A stretch of DNA of 64,000 nt, from NCBI RefSeq assembly GCF_000971965.1, contig NZ_LAQP01000015.1:124001-188000 (forward strand), given 5' to 3'. Shown here piece by piece: positions 1-8,869 of this stretch; position 1 is the first letter of the stretch, and every line of letters begins with the position of its first letter. Both the position numbers and the translations under genes were made by a program. The notes beneath the pieces are model-generated. The model saw only the letters and a list, made by a program, of their open reading frames with translations, was not told the origin of the DNA and searched no databases. The DNA comes from Paenibacillus wulumuqiensis (GTDB lineage: Bacteria > Bacillota > Bacilli > Paenibacillales > Paenibacillaceae).

Positions 1-1446
1 CCCCGACGGCGGTCCATCCGTGAGTCGGTAATCCGCAGCATCCCGCCAACTGACTCCACAGGCATCAGCAAGCCGTCGGAACGCCTCATACGAATGCTGA
101 TCATGCTGCCAGACGCCGTATACATGCAGCCCGGAACCGGCAGACATCCACTGGAACAATCCCGGCAGCTGCTGCTCCATCTGTTCCCGGAAAATGGCAT
201 GGCGTCCTCTGTATAGACGGGTCATACGGCGCAGATGTCTCATATAATCGCCCCGCATAATAAAACGGGCCAGCGCACGCTGCTCCAGCCGTGAGGAAGG
301 CAGCGGATCGTACAGCCGCTTGGCCGCCACGAGCGCTTCCGCAAGTCCCGGCGGCATAATCGCATAGCCGAGCCGCAGACTGGAGAACATGCTTTTGGAA
401 AAGGAACCTACGTAGATGACACTCTCTGCCGTATCCAGTGCCTTGAGCGGCTCGATCGGCCGGCCTTCCCAGCGAAACTCGCTGTCATAATCATCCTCGA
501 TAATCCATGCTTGCCGGCGATCGGCCCACTGCAGCAGCTGCTGGCGTCTTGGCAGTGGCAGCACCGCTCCGGTCGGAAACTGGCGGCCCGGCGTTACGAT
601 CAGCAGTCGGGATTCCCACTCCTGCGGGATAATGCCCTGCCGATCGAGCGGTGCCGGGCAGACCTGTCCGCCGCAGGCAGCGATCGCCCGGTAGAGTCCG
701 GTAAAACACGGATCTTCCAGAATGACCGGATCGCCTTCATTCACGAGCAGCTGACAGAGCAGTACGATCACTTCCATCGAGCCGCTGCACAGTACGACCT
801 GCTCCGGCTGGGCCGCAATGCCGCGTGTCCTGCCCAGATGGCTGCAGATCGCCTCCCGCAGCATCCGGTCACCACCGGCTTCATTGGCTTCATCATGGCC
901 GCTTCCCTGCTGCAGATCCCTGACCGCACCGGTCATGGCGCTGCGCCAGTCGGTCAGGGAACTGCCTCCCAGCAGAATCTCCTGCGCCTGAAAGTCAATC
1001 CGGTCTTCGGCCGGAACATCAGCTGGCGGATACGGCTTCATGGGCTGGCGGCGATCCAGCCCCAGCAGCCGTTCTCCCCAGCGGGACAAAGTGCGGGCCG
1101 AACTGTCTGAACCGGCAGCCGCCGAATCGGCATCGGACTTCGGCGTCTGTTCACTCCGTTCTGCTGACTGTTCCTGCAGGATCGGCAGCGTGGTGAGCTG
1201 CCGTGCTACATAGGTGCCTCTGCCTACAGCCGATTCGGTATAGCCCTCGGCCAGCAGCAAATCGTATGCTTCCGCCACACTACCGCGGGAGACGCCATAG
1301 CTCGCTGCCAGTTCACGTGTCGATGGCAGCCGGGTACCCGGCTGCAGCGAACCGTTCAGAATGGCTTCGCGCAGTGCATGATACAGCGCGATATATTTGT
1401 GACTGTGCTGCTGCAGGGCACGTTGATACGCGATGGTGATATCCAT
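1..1446 (-). CDS. MocR/PdxR-type GntR-aminotransferase regulator (C-terminus cut by window edge)
   Basis: The minus-strand frame opens at ATG 1446 (AGAGAGG about ten bases upstream) and runs without a stop off the left edge, giving 482 visible codons. Residues about 15-75 form a GntR winged helix (LHALREAILNG, PSTRELAASYGVSRGSV); from about 170 on it is a class I aminotransferase fold with IEDDYDSEFRW and the PLP-lysine motif VGSFSKSM, the lysine being residue 351. MocR proteins use PLP or amino-acid ligands to control a neighbouring gene and usually repress themselves. It diverges from a flavin-binding PNPOx-family gene, which is the likely target. The family call is firm; the ligand is unknown and only a short C-terminal part appears to be missing. 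Confidence 0.93.
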   Translation of the reverse strand, partial: MDITIAYQRALQQHSHKYIALYHALREAILNGSLQPGTRLPSTRELAASYGVSRGSVAEAYDLLLAEGYTESAVGRGTYVARQLTTLPILQEQSAERSEQTPKSDADSAAAGSDSSARTLSRWGERLLGLDRRQPMKPYPPADVPAEDRIDFQAQEILLGGSSLTDWRSAMTGAVRDLQQGSGHDEANEAGGDRMLREAICSHLGRTRGIAAQPEQVVLCSGSMEVIVLLCQLLVNEGDPVILEDPCFTGLYRAIAACGGQVCPAPLDRQGIIPQEWESRLLIVTPGRQFPTGAVLPLPRRQQLLQWADRRQAWIIEDDYDSEFRWEGRPIEPLKALDTAESVIYVGSFSKSMFSSLRLGYAIMPPGLAEALVAAKRLYDPLPSSRLEQRALARFIMRGDYMRHLRRMTRLYRGRHAIFREQMEQQLPGLFQWMSAGSGLHVYGVWQHDQHSYEAFRRLADACGVSWRDAADYRLTDGPPSG

Positions 1447-1479
1447 GTCCAGCTGTACCTCTCTTTCACACCTGTAAAC

Positions 1480-1509
1480 TGTATATTCTGCAAAACCAGA
1501 CTTCGACAA
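1480..1509 (-). promoter_or_regulatory. Possible promoter of the mocR-type gene
   Basis: On the minus strand TTGTCG (1504-1509) and TATACA (1480-1485) are 18 bases apart, about 35 bases before the start codon. Match to SigA consensus is moderate. Confidence 0.35.
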
Positions 1510-1558
1510 AATAGATTCTGTCTATCTCTGATCATACTTCAATTCATTAACGCACTAA

Positions 1559-1598
1559 AATTGGACCGTATCACTATACCTGAATTGGACCTTTTCAC
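1559..1598. promoter_or_regulatory. Direct repeat, candidate MocR operator
   Basis: Two 16-base copies, AATTGGACCGTATCAC (1559-1574) and AATTGGACCTTTTCAC (1583-1598), match at 14 of 16 positions with starts 24 bases apart, in the divergent region between the regulator and the PNPOx-family gene. MocR proteins typically bind such direct repeats; the assignment is inference. Confidence 0.55.
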
Positions 1599-1670
1599 CT
1601 GACACTTTTCAGCATAAGCTGATTACCATAAATCGTCAATCCAGATAGAGACAAAGGAGAGAATATACAG

Positions 1671-2297
1671 ATGAGAAGAAAAGAGTTTACGGTAGAGGAA
1701 GAACAGGAATTGGAGCAGTTTCTCGGAGAGGTGAGTTTTGGCTTTCTCGGTCTGGGCAGCGAGGATGGCTGGCCGCGGGTCATTCCGCTGAATTTTGCCT
1801 ATCATGAAGGGATATTTTATATGCATGGCAGCCGGGCGGGAGAGAAAATGAAGCTGCTGAAGCAGGACAACCGGGTTACCTTCTCGGCAGCCCGTGAATA
1901 TGCGCTGATTCCTTCGTATTTTACCGATGAAGAGATGGCCTGTCCGGCGACTGCCTTTTTCAAAAGTGTCACTGTACGCGGACATGCCGAGATCGTCACC
2001 GAGCTGGAAGAAAAGGCGGTGGCACTCAGCGCCTTTATGCAGAAGCTGCAGCCGGAGGGCGGATATGATCCGATTACGATAGATGATCCGCAGTATATCC
2101 CCCGGCTCAAGGGAGTCGCGCTGATCAAGATTATCCCGGACGAATGGACCGCCAAGTTCAAGTTCGGCCAGAATGTCAAAGGTCAGGAACGCGAACAGAT
2201 CATCAGCGGCCTGCAGCAGCGAGGCTCCACCGATGATCTGGCAACCCTGGAAATGATGGAAAAATACTGTCCGTATCATCCATCTTCCGGCGAATAA
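1671..2297 (+). CDS. Pyridoxamine 5'-phosphate oxidase-family flavin-binding protein
   Basis: A 208-residue protein of the split-barrel flavin-binding fold (COG3467/NimA-like). Residues about 15-60 (FGFLGLGSEDGWPRVIPLNF) match the first strands that hold FMN, and SRAGEKMKLLKQDNRVTFS is the second family signature. The C-terminal part (KGVALIKIIPDEWTAKFKFG) is also typical. Members bind FMN or haem and reduce or oxidise small molecules; the substrate cannot be read from sequence, and it is not PdxH itself. AAAGGAGAG precedes the start. It is divergent from the MocR-type regulator, and the direct repeat at 1559-1598 lies directly upstream, so control by that regulator is likely. Confidence 0.85.
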   Translation: MRRKEFTVEEEQELEQFLGEVSFGFLGLGSEDGWPRVIPLNFAYHEGIFYMHGSRAGEKMKLLKQDNRVTFSAAREYALIPSYFTDEEMACPATAFFKSVTVRGHAEIVTELEEKAVALSAFMQKLQPEGGYDPITIDDPQYIPRLKGVALIKIIPDEWTAKFKFGQNVKGQEREQIISGLQQRGSTDDLATLEMMEKYCPYHPSSGE

Positions 2298-2436
2298 TTA
2301 GGAATGTGCCCATAGTCTAACCCCAATCTGAACACTGGAACAAACACTTTGAGAAATGATGAGCCGCAGCTGCCCAAATACGCTTTAAATTCACACCCTT
2401 TTCACATCTATCCGTTCAAAATCCTCCGGTCACACA

Positions 2437-2466
2437 GTGACACCGTAATGTGAACAATGATATACT
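2437..2466 (+). promoter_or_regulatory. Promoter of the aminotransferase gene
   Basis: GTGACA (2437-2442), an 18-base spacer and TATACT (2461-2466) make a good SigA-type promoter about 80 bases upstream of the aminotransferase start. Confidence 0.55.
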
Positions 2467-2547
2467 ATGAGGCAGCGAAATCAGACGGAATACGCAGCAG
2501 ATTCGCCTGGTTGATATCTTCTAAACAGACCCGGAAGGATGAACAAG

Positions 2548-3846
2548 ATGAACCCACTGGCAGGACAATTGAATGAGAATCTGAAAGCGGACAGCCCCTA
2601 TATTTATGACATGCTGTCCAAGCTCGGCAAAGAGATCTATTTTCCCAAAGAAGGCATATTGAGCCAATCGGCAGAAGCTTCGAGCCAGGCCAAAAAATAT
2701 AATGCCACGATCGGTATTGCTACCGAGAATGGCGGACCGATGCATCTGAAGGTCATTCAGGATTCCCTATCTGCTTTTCAACCGAAAGATCTGTATCCTT
2801 ACGCTCCACCGGCAGGCAAGCCCGAACTGCGCAGCGCATGGCGTGAGAAAATGATCAAGGATAATCCGTCTCTTGCAAGTACAACTTTTGGCAATCCGAT
2901 TGTTACCAATGCGCTGACCCATGGTCTGAGCATTGTGGCCGACCTGTTCGCCGACGAAGGCGATGCAGTCATCTATCCGGACAAAAACTGGGAGAACTAC
3001 GAGCTGACCTTTGGCATTCGCCGCGGTGCACAGATCGTGAACTACCCGCTGTTCACGGAAGATATGCGGTTCAACAGCGATGGTCTGCGCGACGCACTGC
3101 TGAAACAGAAGGACCGCGGTAAAGCAATTGTCGTGCTGAACTTCCCGAACAACCCGACCGGCTACACGCCAAGCGTCGAAGATGGTCACCAGATCGTGGC
3201 TGCGATTAACGAAGCGGCACTGGCCGGTATTAATGTAATCGTGGTTACGGATGATGCCTACTTTGGACTGTTCTTCGAAGATTCGATGCAGGAATCCCTG
3301 TTCGGCGAGCTGAACAATCTGCATCCGCGTATCCTGCCGATCAAGATCGACGGTGCAACCAAGGAAGAATATGTATGGGGCTTCCGCGTTGGATTTATTA
3401 CGTATGGCGCCCAGTCCACGACGGCACTGACTGCTCTGGAGCAGAAAACGCTCGGTATTATCCGCGCAACCATCTCCAGCGGTGCGCATCCATCCCAGAC
3501 GTTTGTCCTGAACGCCCTGCGTTCCCCGGAATTCGAAGTGCAAAAAGCCGAGAAGTTCCAGGTAATGAAAGGCCGCGCCAACAAGGTCAAAGATCTGCTC
3601 GACAGCGGCAAATACGGCGATGTATGGGAATACTATCCGTTTAACTCCGGCTACTTTATGTGCCTGAAACTCAAAAATATATCCGCCGAAGCGGTACGCC
3701 AGCGTCTGCTCACCCAGTACGAGATCGGCACTATTGCTCTGGGCGAGCATGATCTGCGGATCGCTTTCTCCTGTATCGAGGAGCAGTACCTGGAAGATCT
3801 GTATGATCTGATTTACCAGGCTGTGCTGGATGTGCAGCAGGGTTAA
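2548..3846 (+). CDS. Class I/II PLP-dependent aminotransferase
   Basis: A 432-residue fold type I aminotransferase. Visible family marks are YPDKNWENYELTFG (cofactor-binding region), VLNFPNNPTGYTPS, VVTDDAYFGLFF and GATKEEYVWGFRVGF, with the PLP-binding lysine at about residue 272 and the substrate-carboxylate arginine RIAFSCIEE near the end. An ATG lies at 2539, but GGAAGG at 2533-2538 touches it; the same site is nine bases from ATG 2548, so 2548 is preferred. It stands alone between its own promoter and a strong terminator. Donor and acceptor are not determinable here; aromatic or branched-chain amino acids are possible. Confidence 0.88.
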   Translation: MNPLAGQLNENLKADSPYIYDMLSKLGKEIYFPKEGILSQSAEASSQAKKYNATIGIATENGGPMHLKVIQDSLSAFQPKDLYPYAPPAGKPELRSAWREKMIKDNPSLASTTFGNPIVTNALTHGLSIVADLFADEGDAVIYPDKNWENYELTFGIRRGAQIVNYPLFTEDMRFNSDGLRDALLKQKDRGKAIVVLNFPNNPTGYTPSVEDGHQIVAAINEAALAGINVIVVTDDAYFGLFFEDSMQESLFGELNNLHPRILPIKIDGATKEEYVWGFRVGFITYGAQSTTALTALEQKTLGIIRATISSGAHPSQTFVLNALRSPEFEVQKAEKFQVMKGRANKVKDLLDSGKYGDVWEYYPFNSGYFMCLKLKNISAEAVRQRLLTQYEIGTIALGEHDLRIAFSCIEEQYLEDLYDLIYQAVLDVQQG

Positions 3847-3897
3847 TTTTTACATTTCCATAAGGATAGTTTCCATTATAAATAGCAGCATAAATAG

Positions 3898-3933
3898 AAG
3901 CAGACCCCGATCATTACCGGGGTCTGCTTTTTT
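3898..3933 (+). terminator. Rho-independent terminator after the aminotransferase
   Basis: Inverted arms AAGCAGACCCCG and CGGGGTCTGCTT enclose eight bases and are followed by a T run. Confidence 0.9.
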
Positions 3934-4132
3934 ATGCATATCGCCCCCCTCCTGACACCTGCACTATCCATACTATTCCAATGCAGGAAAATCCCATTCC
4001 CAAACGAAATAAATTGTAGTAATATAGATCAATATGCCTATTTTTGTAAAGTGAATAGAGAAATATAGGCGATCTAGACCATATCATTAGGACCAACGCT
4101 TAAATTGATAATTCATTGGGGGAACTTGGGGA

Positions 4133-7100
4133 ATGTTAACAAAGACAATTCGGCCGTGGGCCATGCTGCTGCTCAGCACCGCTATCCTTTTGCCGGCTTC
4201 TGGACTGACAGCGACGATTCCTGTCCACGCACAGTCGGTCACAGCGACAGATATTCAAAACCACTGGGCCAAAAGTGTACTCACGGACTGGCAGAACAAA
4301 GGCTATATTAGCGGCTTTCAGGACGGCAGCCTGCAGCCGGATCAGAGCGTAACCCGTTCGCAGCTGGCTGCCCTGATCAACAAAGCATTCGGCTTCACCT
4401 CTGCTGCGCCGATCCATTACCGGGATGTACAACCATCCGACTGGTACTATAACGATGTTGCCATCGCCAAAGCGCAGGGTTATATGGAAGGATACAAGGA
4501 CTCCACTTTCCATCCGGATCAGCAGGTCACCCGCCAGGAGCTGGCGGTAATTCTCACTTCCATCAAAAAATTAAAATCATCCGCTTCCGCCAGCCGTATG
4601 AAAGATACGGCTAACAGTCCTGCCTGGAGCAAGGGCTCGATCGGTGCCGTTATCGATAACGGACTGATGAATGGCGACGAAAAAGGATTCCGTCCCCGGG
4701 ATACCACGACACGGGCAGAGGCAGTCACTGTGCTAAATCGCTCGCTTCAATCCACCGGTTCCAACAACATAGTATACAATACGGCCGGCGTCTACGGCCC
4801 GGCATCCGGACAGCAGCAAGTATCCGGCAATGTTCAGCTTCATGCTGCCGGCAGCACCATTCGCAATACGGTCATCGAAGGTGATCTACTGCTCGGCCAG
4901 GGAATTGGTGAAGGAGATGCACTGCTCGATCATGTAACGGTCAAAGGAACCACTACCGTTAACGGCGGCGGCAGTCACAGCATTCATGTCAAGGACTCCA
5001 ATCTGTCCAGCATGATCATCAACAAAAAAGACGGCGATGTTCGTATCGAGACTTCCGGTTCAACCGTCATTTCACAGACCGTTCTTCAATCCGGTTCCAT
5101 TCTGGAAGAAAAAGCCGCTTCTGTCGGAAACGGATTCACCAATGTGGTCATGTCCTCCATGATGCCGACAGGTGCCCGGGTAACGATGAACGGACGATTC
5201 GATGCGGTGGATATCTCCGCGTCTTCACTGGATGTGCAGCTGGTTACCGGTTCGATCGATAATTTGGCTGTAGCTGCCGGCACCACTGGCAATCGTGTGG
5301 ACACGACCAGTAAATCCTCTATTCAATCGGCGACGCTGAATGCCCCGGCTACCATTGGCGGCAGCGGTACAGTCGAGAAAGCCTATATTCGCGCTGATGG
5401 GGTGACCATTACTCCGCGGGTAATGCAGACGAATGTAGATAACGGGATTACCGCACGGGTAGGCGGCAGTACGGTCGGCCTTCCTTTGACCCCGACCAAT
5501 ACGAAGAAAAAAGATTCCAAGCATGATGAACCGGCTGTTCCGGTCAGCGATCCAGCACCGACTCCGGTGACGGATACCGATCCACAAAAAATACAGTATC
5601 TGGATGTACAGAACGGACAGATCACCCTGCCGCTGTCGGCAGGTGAGACACTGTTCCTCAGCGATATGGATGTAACGGCTGCAATAGATGGTAGATCTGT
5701 GACACTGGAAAATATCAGCTATGATAGCATGACGCGTACTTTGCATTTTAAACCGCTGAAGCTCACCCGTTATTATGGAAAAGTACTGAAGCTCACCGTA
5801 GCGCCAGCTGCCGACTCTTCCCGCCTTGCATATACATTCCAGGGCAGTGTACTAATCAGTGGAATCCTCGGCAGCATCATGGATACGAGAGACTATCCGG
5901 TAGACGAGATGAAAATTCTGTTCCGCAGAGGAATCGGTACAACAACCGGTCCGGTGGAGGCGACCGTCGTTACTGGAATGGCTGGAGATTATATGATACA
6001 ACTTCCCCCGGGCATCTATACGGGAGAACTGCAAAAAGAAGGGTTCGTTACCACTTACATGACAGCCACTTCATCAGCAGACGAGCTGAATGAAGCGAAT
6101 GCTGTTGCTATCCGACAGGGCGATAATGATCAGGTTCGTATCGTACTCACCTGGGATGAACTGCCCGAAGATGAAGATGCTCATCTGCTCGGCCCGACTC
6201 CGGATGGATTCAGTTTCCATACGTTTCCTTCGAATGACACATTTATCTATGACAATGAACTCTATGCCGAACTGGAATATGATTCTATAGCAGGTTATGG
6301 TCCGGAAGCGATGACTATTCGCAAACGGACAGCTGGCACCTATACGTTTTATATCGAAAACTACAGTCAGTCACACGACGGAGGTACTGCAACTCTCCGG
6401 AATTCTTCTGCCCGGGTCGAAGTCTATGATGGTGCTTCCGCGACTCCGGTCAAGACCTATCATATCCCGGCAGGCGCAGGCAATGAACGCTACTGGCATG
6501 TATTCGATATGGACATCACCGCCGGTCAGCTCAGCTTCACCGATCGCAATCTGCTGACCAATACGGCTCCTCTCTCGGCCTATCCGTCTCCACATGATGC
6601 CAATGCGGATCGGACAGAATTGTACAGGGAAGCAGATCGTATGCCAGACGATATTGTGCTGCCATACTCTACCGCTCCGATGCAGGAGCTGGCTTTGGCG
6701 GACGGCCCGCCCGCTGATGGTATAACCAGAACGGTATCTTCCGTCGAACTGCTGACTTCTATCGATCAGGATACAGATACCGGTTCTTCGGTAACAGATA
6801 ATGTATATCTGGCAGCTTCCGAGACGAATAAAGGTCTGCAGCTGCTCCAGTACAACGGCAGCGCCTCTACAGCCCAGTATGAAGTCATCGTCCTACTGAA
6901 AAAGGGTGACCTCAGTCTCGAGGAGACCGTATATGTGGATGTCCCTAATCTGGACACCTGGCTGAATGAAGCGGCTCACCAGGCAGAGACACTGATCCAG
7001 CAGCATTCTGCAGATCAGGATGTAACCGGATTGCAGACGGCACTGGATCGTAAAAACAATCTGACTTCAGCCGCTGCCGTTCAGGACAAGATTTCCGTTT

Positions 7101-7138
7101 TACAGGAATTGAACACTGCCCTACAGCAAATAAAATAA
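4133..7138 (+). CDS. Large secreted S-layer-homology (SLH) surface protein
   Basis: A 1001-residue exported protein. Residues 1-34 are a signal peptide ending near VHAQS. Three SLH domains follow (about 39-83, 97-145, 156-205) with the motifs VTRSQ, VTRQE and TTRAE; these bind pyruvylated wall polymer and fix the protein on the cell surface. Residues about 215-460 are Thr/Gly/Asn-rich short-strand repeats like a right-handed beta helix. A charged Pro linker (about 478-505, TNTKKKDSKHDEP) leads to a carboxypeptidase-regulatory-like segment (about 575-650), then about 665-790 resembling the YfaP/DUF2135 fold (VRIVLTWDELPEDEDAHLLG). The last 60 residues are helical. GGGGGA lies nine bases before the ATG. 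It is monocistronic. No catalytic residues are recognised; an adhesin or wall-layer role is inferred. Confidence 0.88.
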   Translation: MLTKTIRPWAMLLLSTAILLPASGLTATIPVHAQSVTATDIQNHWAKSVLTDWQNKGYISGFQDGSLQPDQSVTRSQLAALINKAFGFTSAAPIHYRDVQPSDWYYNDVAIAKAQGYMEGYKDSTFHPDQQVTRQELAVILTSIKKLKSSASASRMKDTANSPAWSKGSIGAVIDNGLMNGDEKGFRPRDTTTRAEAVTVLNRSLQSTGSNNIVYNTAGVYGPASGQQQVSGNVQLHAAGSTIRNTVIEGDLLLGQGIGEGDALLDHVTVKGTTTVNGGGSHSIHVKDSNLSSMIINKKDGDVRIETSGSTVISQTVLQSGSILEEKAASVGNGFTNVVMSSMMPTGARVTMNGRFDAVDISASSLDVQLVTGSIDNLAVAAGTTGNRVDTTSKSSIQSATLNAPATIGGSGTVEKAYIRADGVTITPRVMQTNVDNGITARVGGSTVGLPLTPTNTKKKDSKHDEPAVPVSDPAPTPVTDTDPQKIQYLDVQNGQITLPLSAGETLFLSDMDVTAAIDGRSVTLENISYDSMTRTLHFKPLKLTRYYGKVLKLTVAPAADSSRLAYTFQGSVLISGILGSIMDTRDYPVDEMKILFRRGIGTTTGPVEATVVTGMAGDYMIQLPPGIYTGELQKEGFVTTYMTATSSADELNEANAVAIRQGDNDQVRIVLTWDELPEDEDAHLLGPTPDGFSFHTFPSNDTFIYDNELYAELEYDSIAGYGPEAMTIRKRTAGTYTFYIENYSQSHDGGTATLRNSSARVEVYDGASATPVKTYHIPAGAGNERYWHVFDMDITAGQLSFTDRNLLTNTAPLSAYPSPHDANADRTELYREADRMPDDIVLPYSTAPMQELALADGPPADGITRTVSSVELLTSIDQDTDTGSSVTDNVYLAASETNKGLQLLQYNGSASTAQYEVIVLLKKGDLSLEETVYVDVPNLDTWLNEAAHQAETLIQQHSADQDVTGLQTALDRKNNLTSAAAVQDKISVLQELNTALQQIK

Positions 7139-7150
7139 GTACTTGCATTC

Positions 7151-7189
7151 AAAAAACCAGCACCGGGTATAATCCAGTGCTGGTTTTTT
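7151..7189. terminator. Bidirectional terminator between the SLH gene and livF
   Basis: AAAAAACCAGCAC and GTGCTGGTTTTTT form a 13-base stem with A and T runs on both sides, so it can end the SLH transcript and the opposing liv operon. Confidence 0.88.
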
Positions 7190-7230
7190 GGTTGAGGATA
7201 TGGAGTAATTTCATTTTACATATCCCAGTC

Positions 7231-7935
7231 TTATGCCAGATAGGCTTCTTTAACCTGATCGTTTTTGAGCAGTTCCACCGACTGATCCTGCAAAATAATC
7301 TCTCCGGTCTGGATCACATAGCCGCGGTGGGCAATCTGCAGCGCCTGATAGGCATTTTGCTCGACCAGCAGAATCGTCATGCCCGAGGCATTCAGCTCCT
7401 GGATAATCTCGAAGATCTGATCCACGATAACCGGTGCAAGCCCCATCGACGGCTCATCCAGCAGTAGAATCTTAGGACCCATCATCAGGCCGCGGGCAAT
7501 CGCCAGCATCTGCTGTTCCCCGCCGCTCATCGTGCCGCCGACCTGATGGTAGCGTTCCTTGAGCCGCGGGAAGTAGGCAAAGGACTTCTCGATCCGTTCC
7601 TTGATCAGGCTTTTGCTTTTGACCGAGAATGCGCCCATCTCCAGATTCTCCTTGACCGTCAGCCTGGGGAAAATGCGCCGCCCCTCCGGTACATGGGCGA
7701 TGCCGCTCTGGGCCGTGACATGAGGCGGCTGATCGGAGATATTCTGACCATTAAACCAGACTTCCCCGCGGATCTTCACCTGTCCGCAGATCGATTTGAG
7801 CGTAGTTGATTTGCCGGCGCCGTTGGAGCCGATCAGTGTTACGATCTCGCCTTCATTTACATCCACCGTAATACCGCGCAGTGCCTGAATAGCGCCGTAA
7901 TACGCTTCTACCTGCTTGAGCTGCAGCAGACTCAT
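7231..7935 (-). CDS. livF: Branched-chain amino-acid ABC transporter ATPase LivF
   Basis: A 234-residue ATPase, the usual LivF length. Walker A is GSNGAGKS near residue 36, the signature is MSGGEQQMLAIARGL, Walker B is ILLLDEPSMGL, and the LivF-typical ending is EIILQDQSVELLKNDQVKEAYL. It pairs with LivG at the cytoplasmic face of LivHM to drive uptake of branched-chain or related amino acids (some homologues take urea or amides). The start overlaps the end of livG by four bases, so translation is coupled. It is the last gene of the operon and is followed by the terminator at 7151-7189. Confidence 0.95.
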   Translation of the reverse strand: MSLLQLKQVEAYYGAIQALRGITVDVNEGEIVTLIGSNGAGKSTTLKSICGQVKIRGEVWFNGQNISDQPPHVTAQSGIAHVPEGRRIFPRLTVKENLEMGAFSVKSKSLIKERIEKSFAYFPRLKERYHQVGGTMSGGEQQMLAIARGLMMGPKILLLDEPSMGLAPVIVDQIFEIIQELNASGMTILLVEQNAYQALQIAHRGYVIQTGEIILQDQSVELLKNDQVKEAYLA

Positions 7936-8720
7936 TCCGCCAACACTCCTTCCTCGACAGCGCTTTTGCCCAGATAGGCTTCGATCACCTTGGGATTGGA
8001 ACGGATATCCTGCGGTCCACCCTCGGCGATTTTGACACCATGATCCAGCACCAGAATATGATGCGACAGCTCCATGACCAGCTTCATATCATGCTCGATC
8101 AGGATGATGGAGATATCCAGCTCCTGTTGAATCCGGCGGATGAGCGAGGTGAGATCTATGGTCTCCCGTGGATTCATGCCGGCTGCCGGTTCGTCGAGCA
8201 GAAGCACTTTGGGCCGGGCCGCCAGTGCGCGGGCAATCTCCAGTCGGCGCTGGGCTCCATAGGACAGGCTGCTCGCTTCGGCATTGTACCACTCTGCCAG
8301 TCCCACATATTCGAGCATCCGGTACGCTTCCTGCTGGGACGTATGCTCTTCATGCCGTACTCTCGGCAGATTGAGCAGGGTACCGATCACGCCTGTTTTC
8401 AGATGGATATGCATGCCGACCTGTACATTCTCCAGCACGGTCATACTGCCGAACAGCCGGATATTCTGAAACGTACGAGCGATGCCTCTGCCAGTAATCC
8501 GGTCCGGTTTCACATTGACGATGGACTTGCCGTCCAATTCGATCTGTCCTTCATCCGGTACATAGATACCGGTAATCATATTAAAAAAGGTCGTCTTGCC
8601 CGCTCCATTCGGACCGATCACCGCAGAGATCTGTCCCCTCGGAAACTCAAAATCCACTCCACTGACTGCGGTCAGTCCGCCAAAGCGCTTGGTTAGACGG
8701 TTTACCTTTAAAATACTCAT
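7932..8720 (-). CDS. livG: Branched-chain amino-acid ABC transporter ATPase LivG
   Basis: A 262-residue ATPase with Walker A GPNGAGKT, the signature LSYGAQRRLEIARAL, Walker B VLLLDEPAAGMNP and the LivG-type C-terminus (DIRSNPKVIEAYLG). Its start ATG 8720 follows a strong site (GAGGAGG). It forms the ATPase pair with LivF and overlaps it by four bases. Upstream, a 149-base gap separates it from livM; the gap has weak GC-rich dyads but no promoter that I trust, so it is probably read through from livM. Confidence 0.95.
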   Translation of the reverse strand: MSILKVNRLTKRFGGLTAVSGVDFEFPRGQISAVIGPNGAGKTTFFNMITGIYVPDEGQIELDGKSIVNVKPDRITGRGIARTFQNIRLFGSMTVLENVQVGMHIHLKTGVIGTLLNLPRVRHEEHTSQQEAYRMLEYVGLAEWYNAEASSLSYGAQRRLEIARALAARPKVLLLDEPAAGMNPRETIDLTSLIRRIQQELDISIILIEHDMKLVMELSHHILVLDHGVKIAEGGPQDIRSNPKVIEAYLGKSAVEEGVLAE

Positions 8721-8869
8721 GACTGCATCCTCCTCATAGGCGGGATCGATTTGGCCCGGTGTATATTTCCGGTTCCCCGGCAGTTGTAGATACCGGGATC
8801 ATCCGTACAGGCGTGTACCGGTTCAGCAGGGCAGCCGTCCAATGATTACATGCTGACGCCCACAATGAT

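Noticed and set aside
8721-8869. Extra gene or RNA between livM and livG
   Set aside because: A short frame overlaps livM, has no clear site, and the GC-rich dyads are weak.
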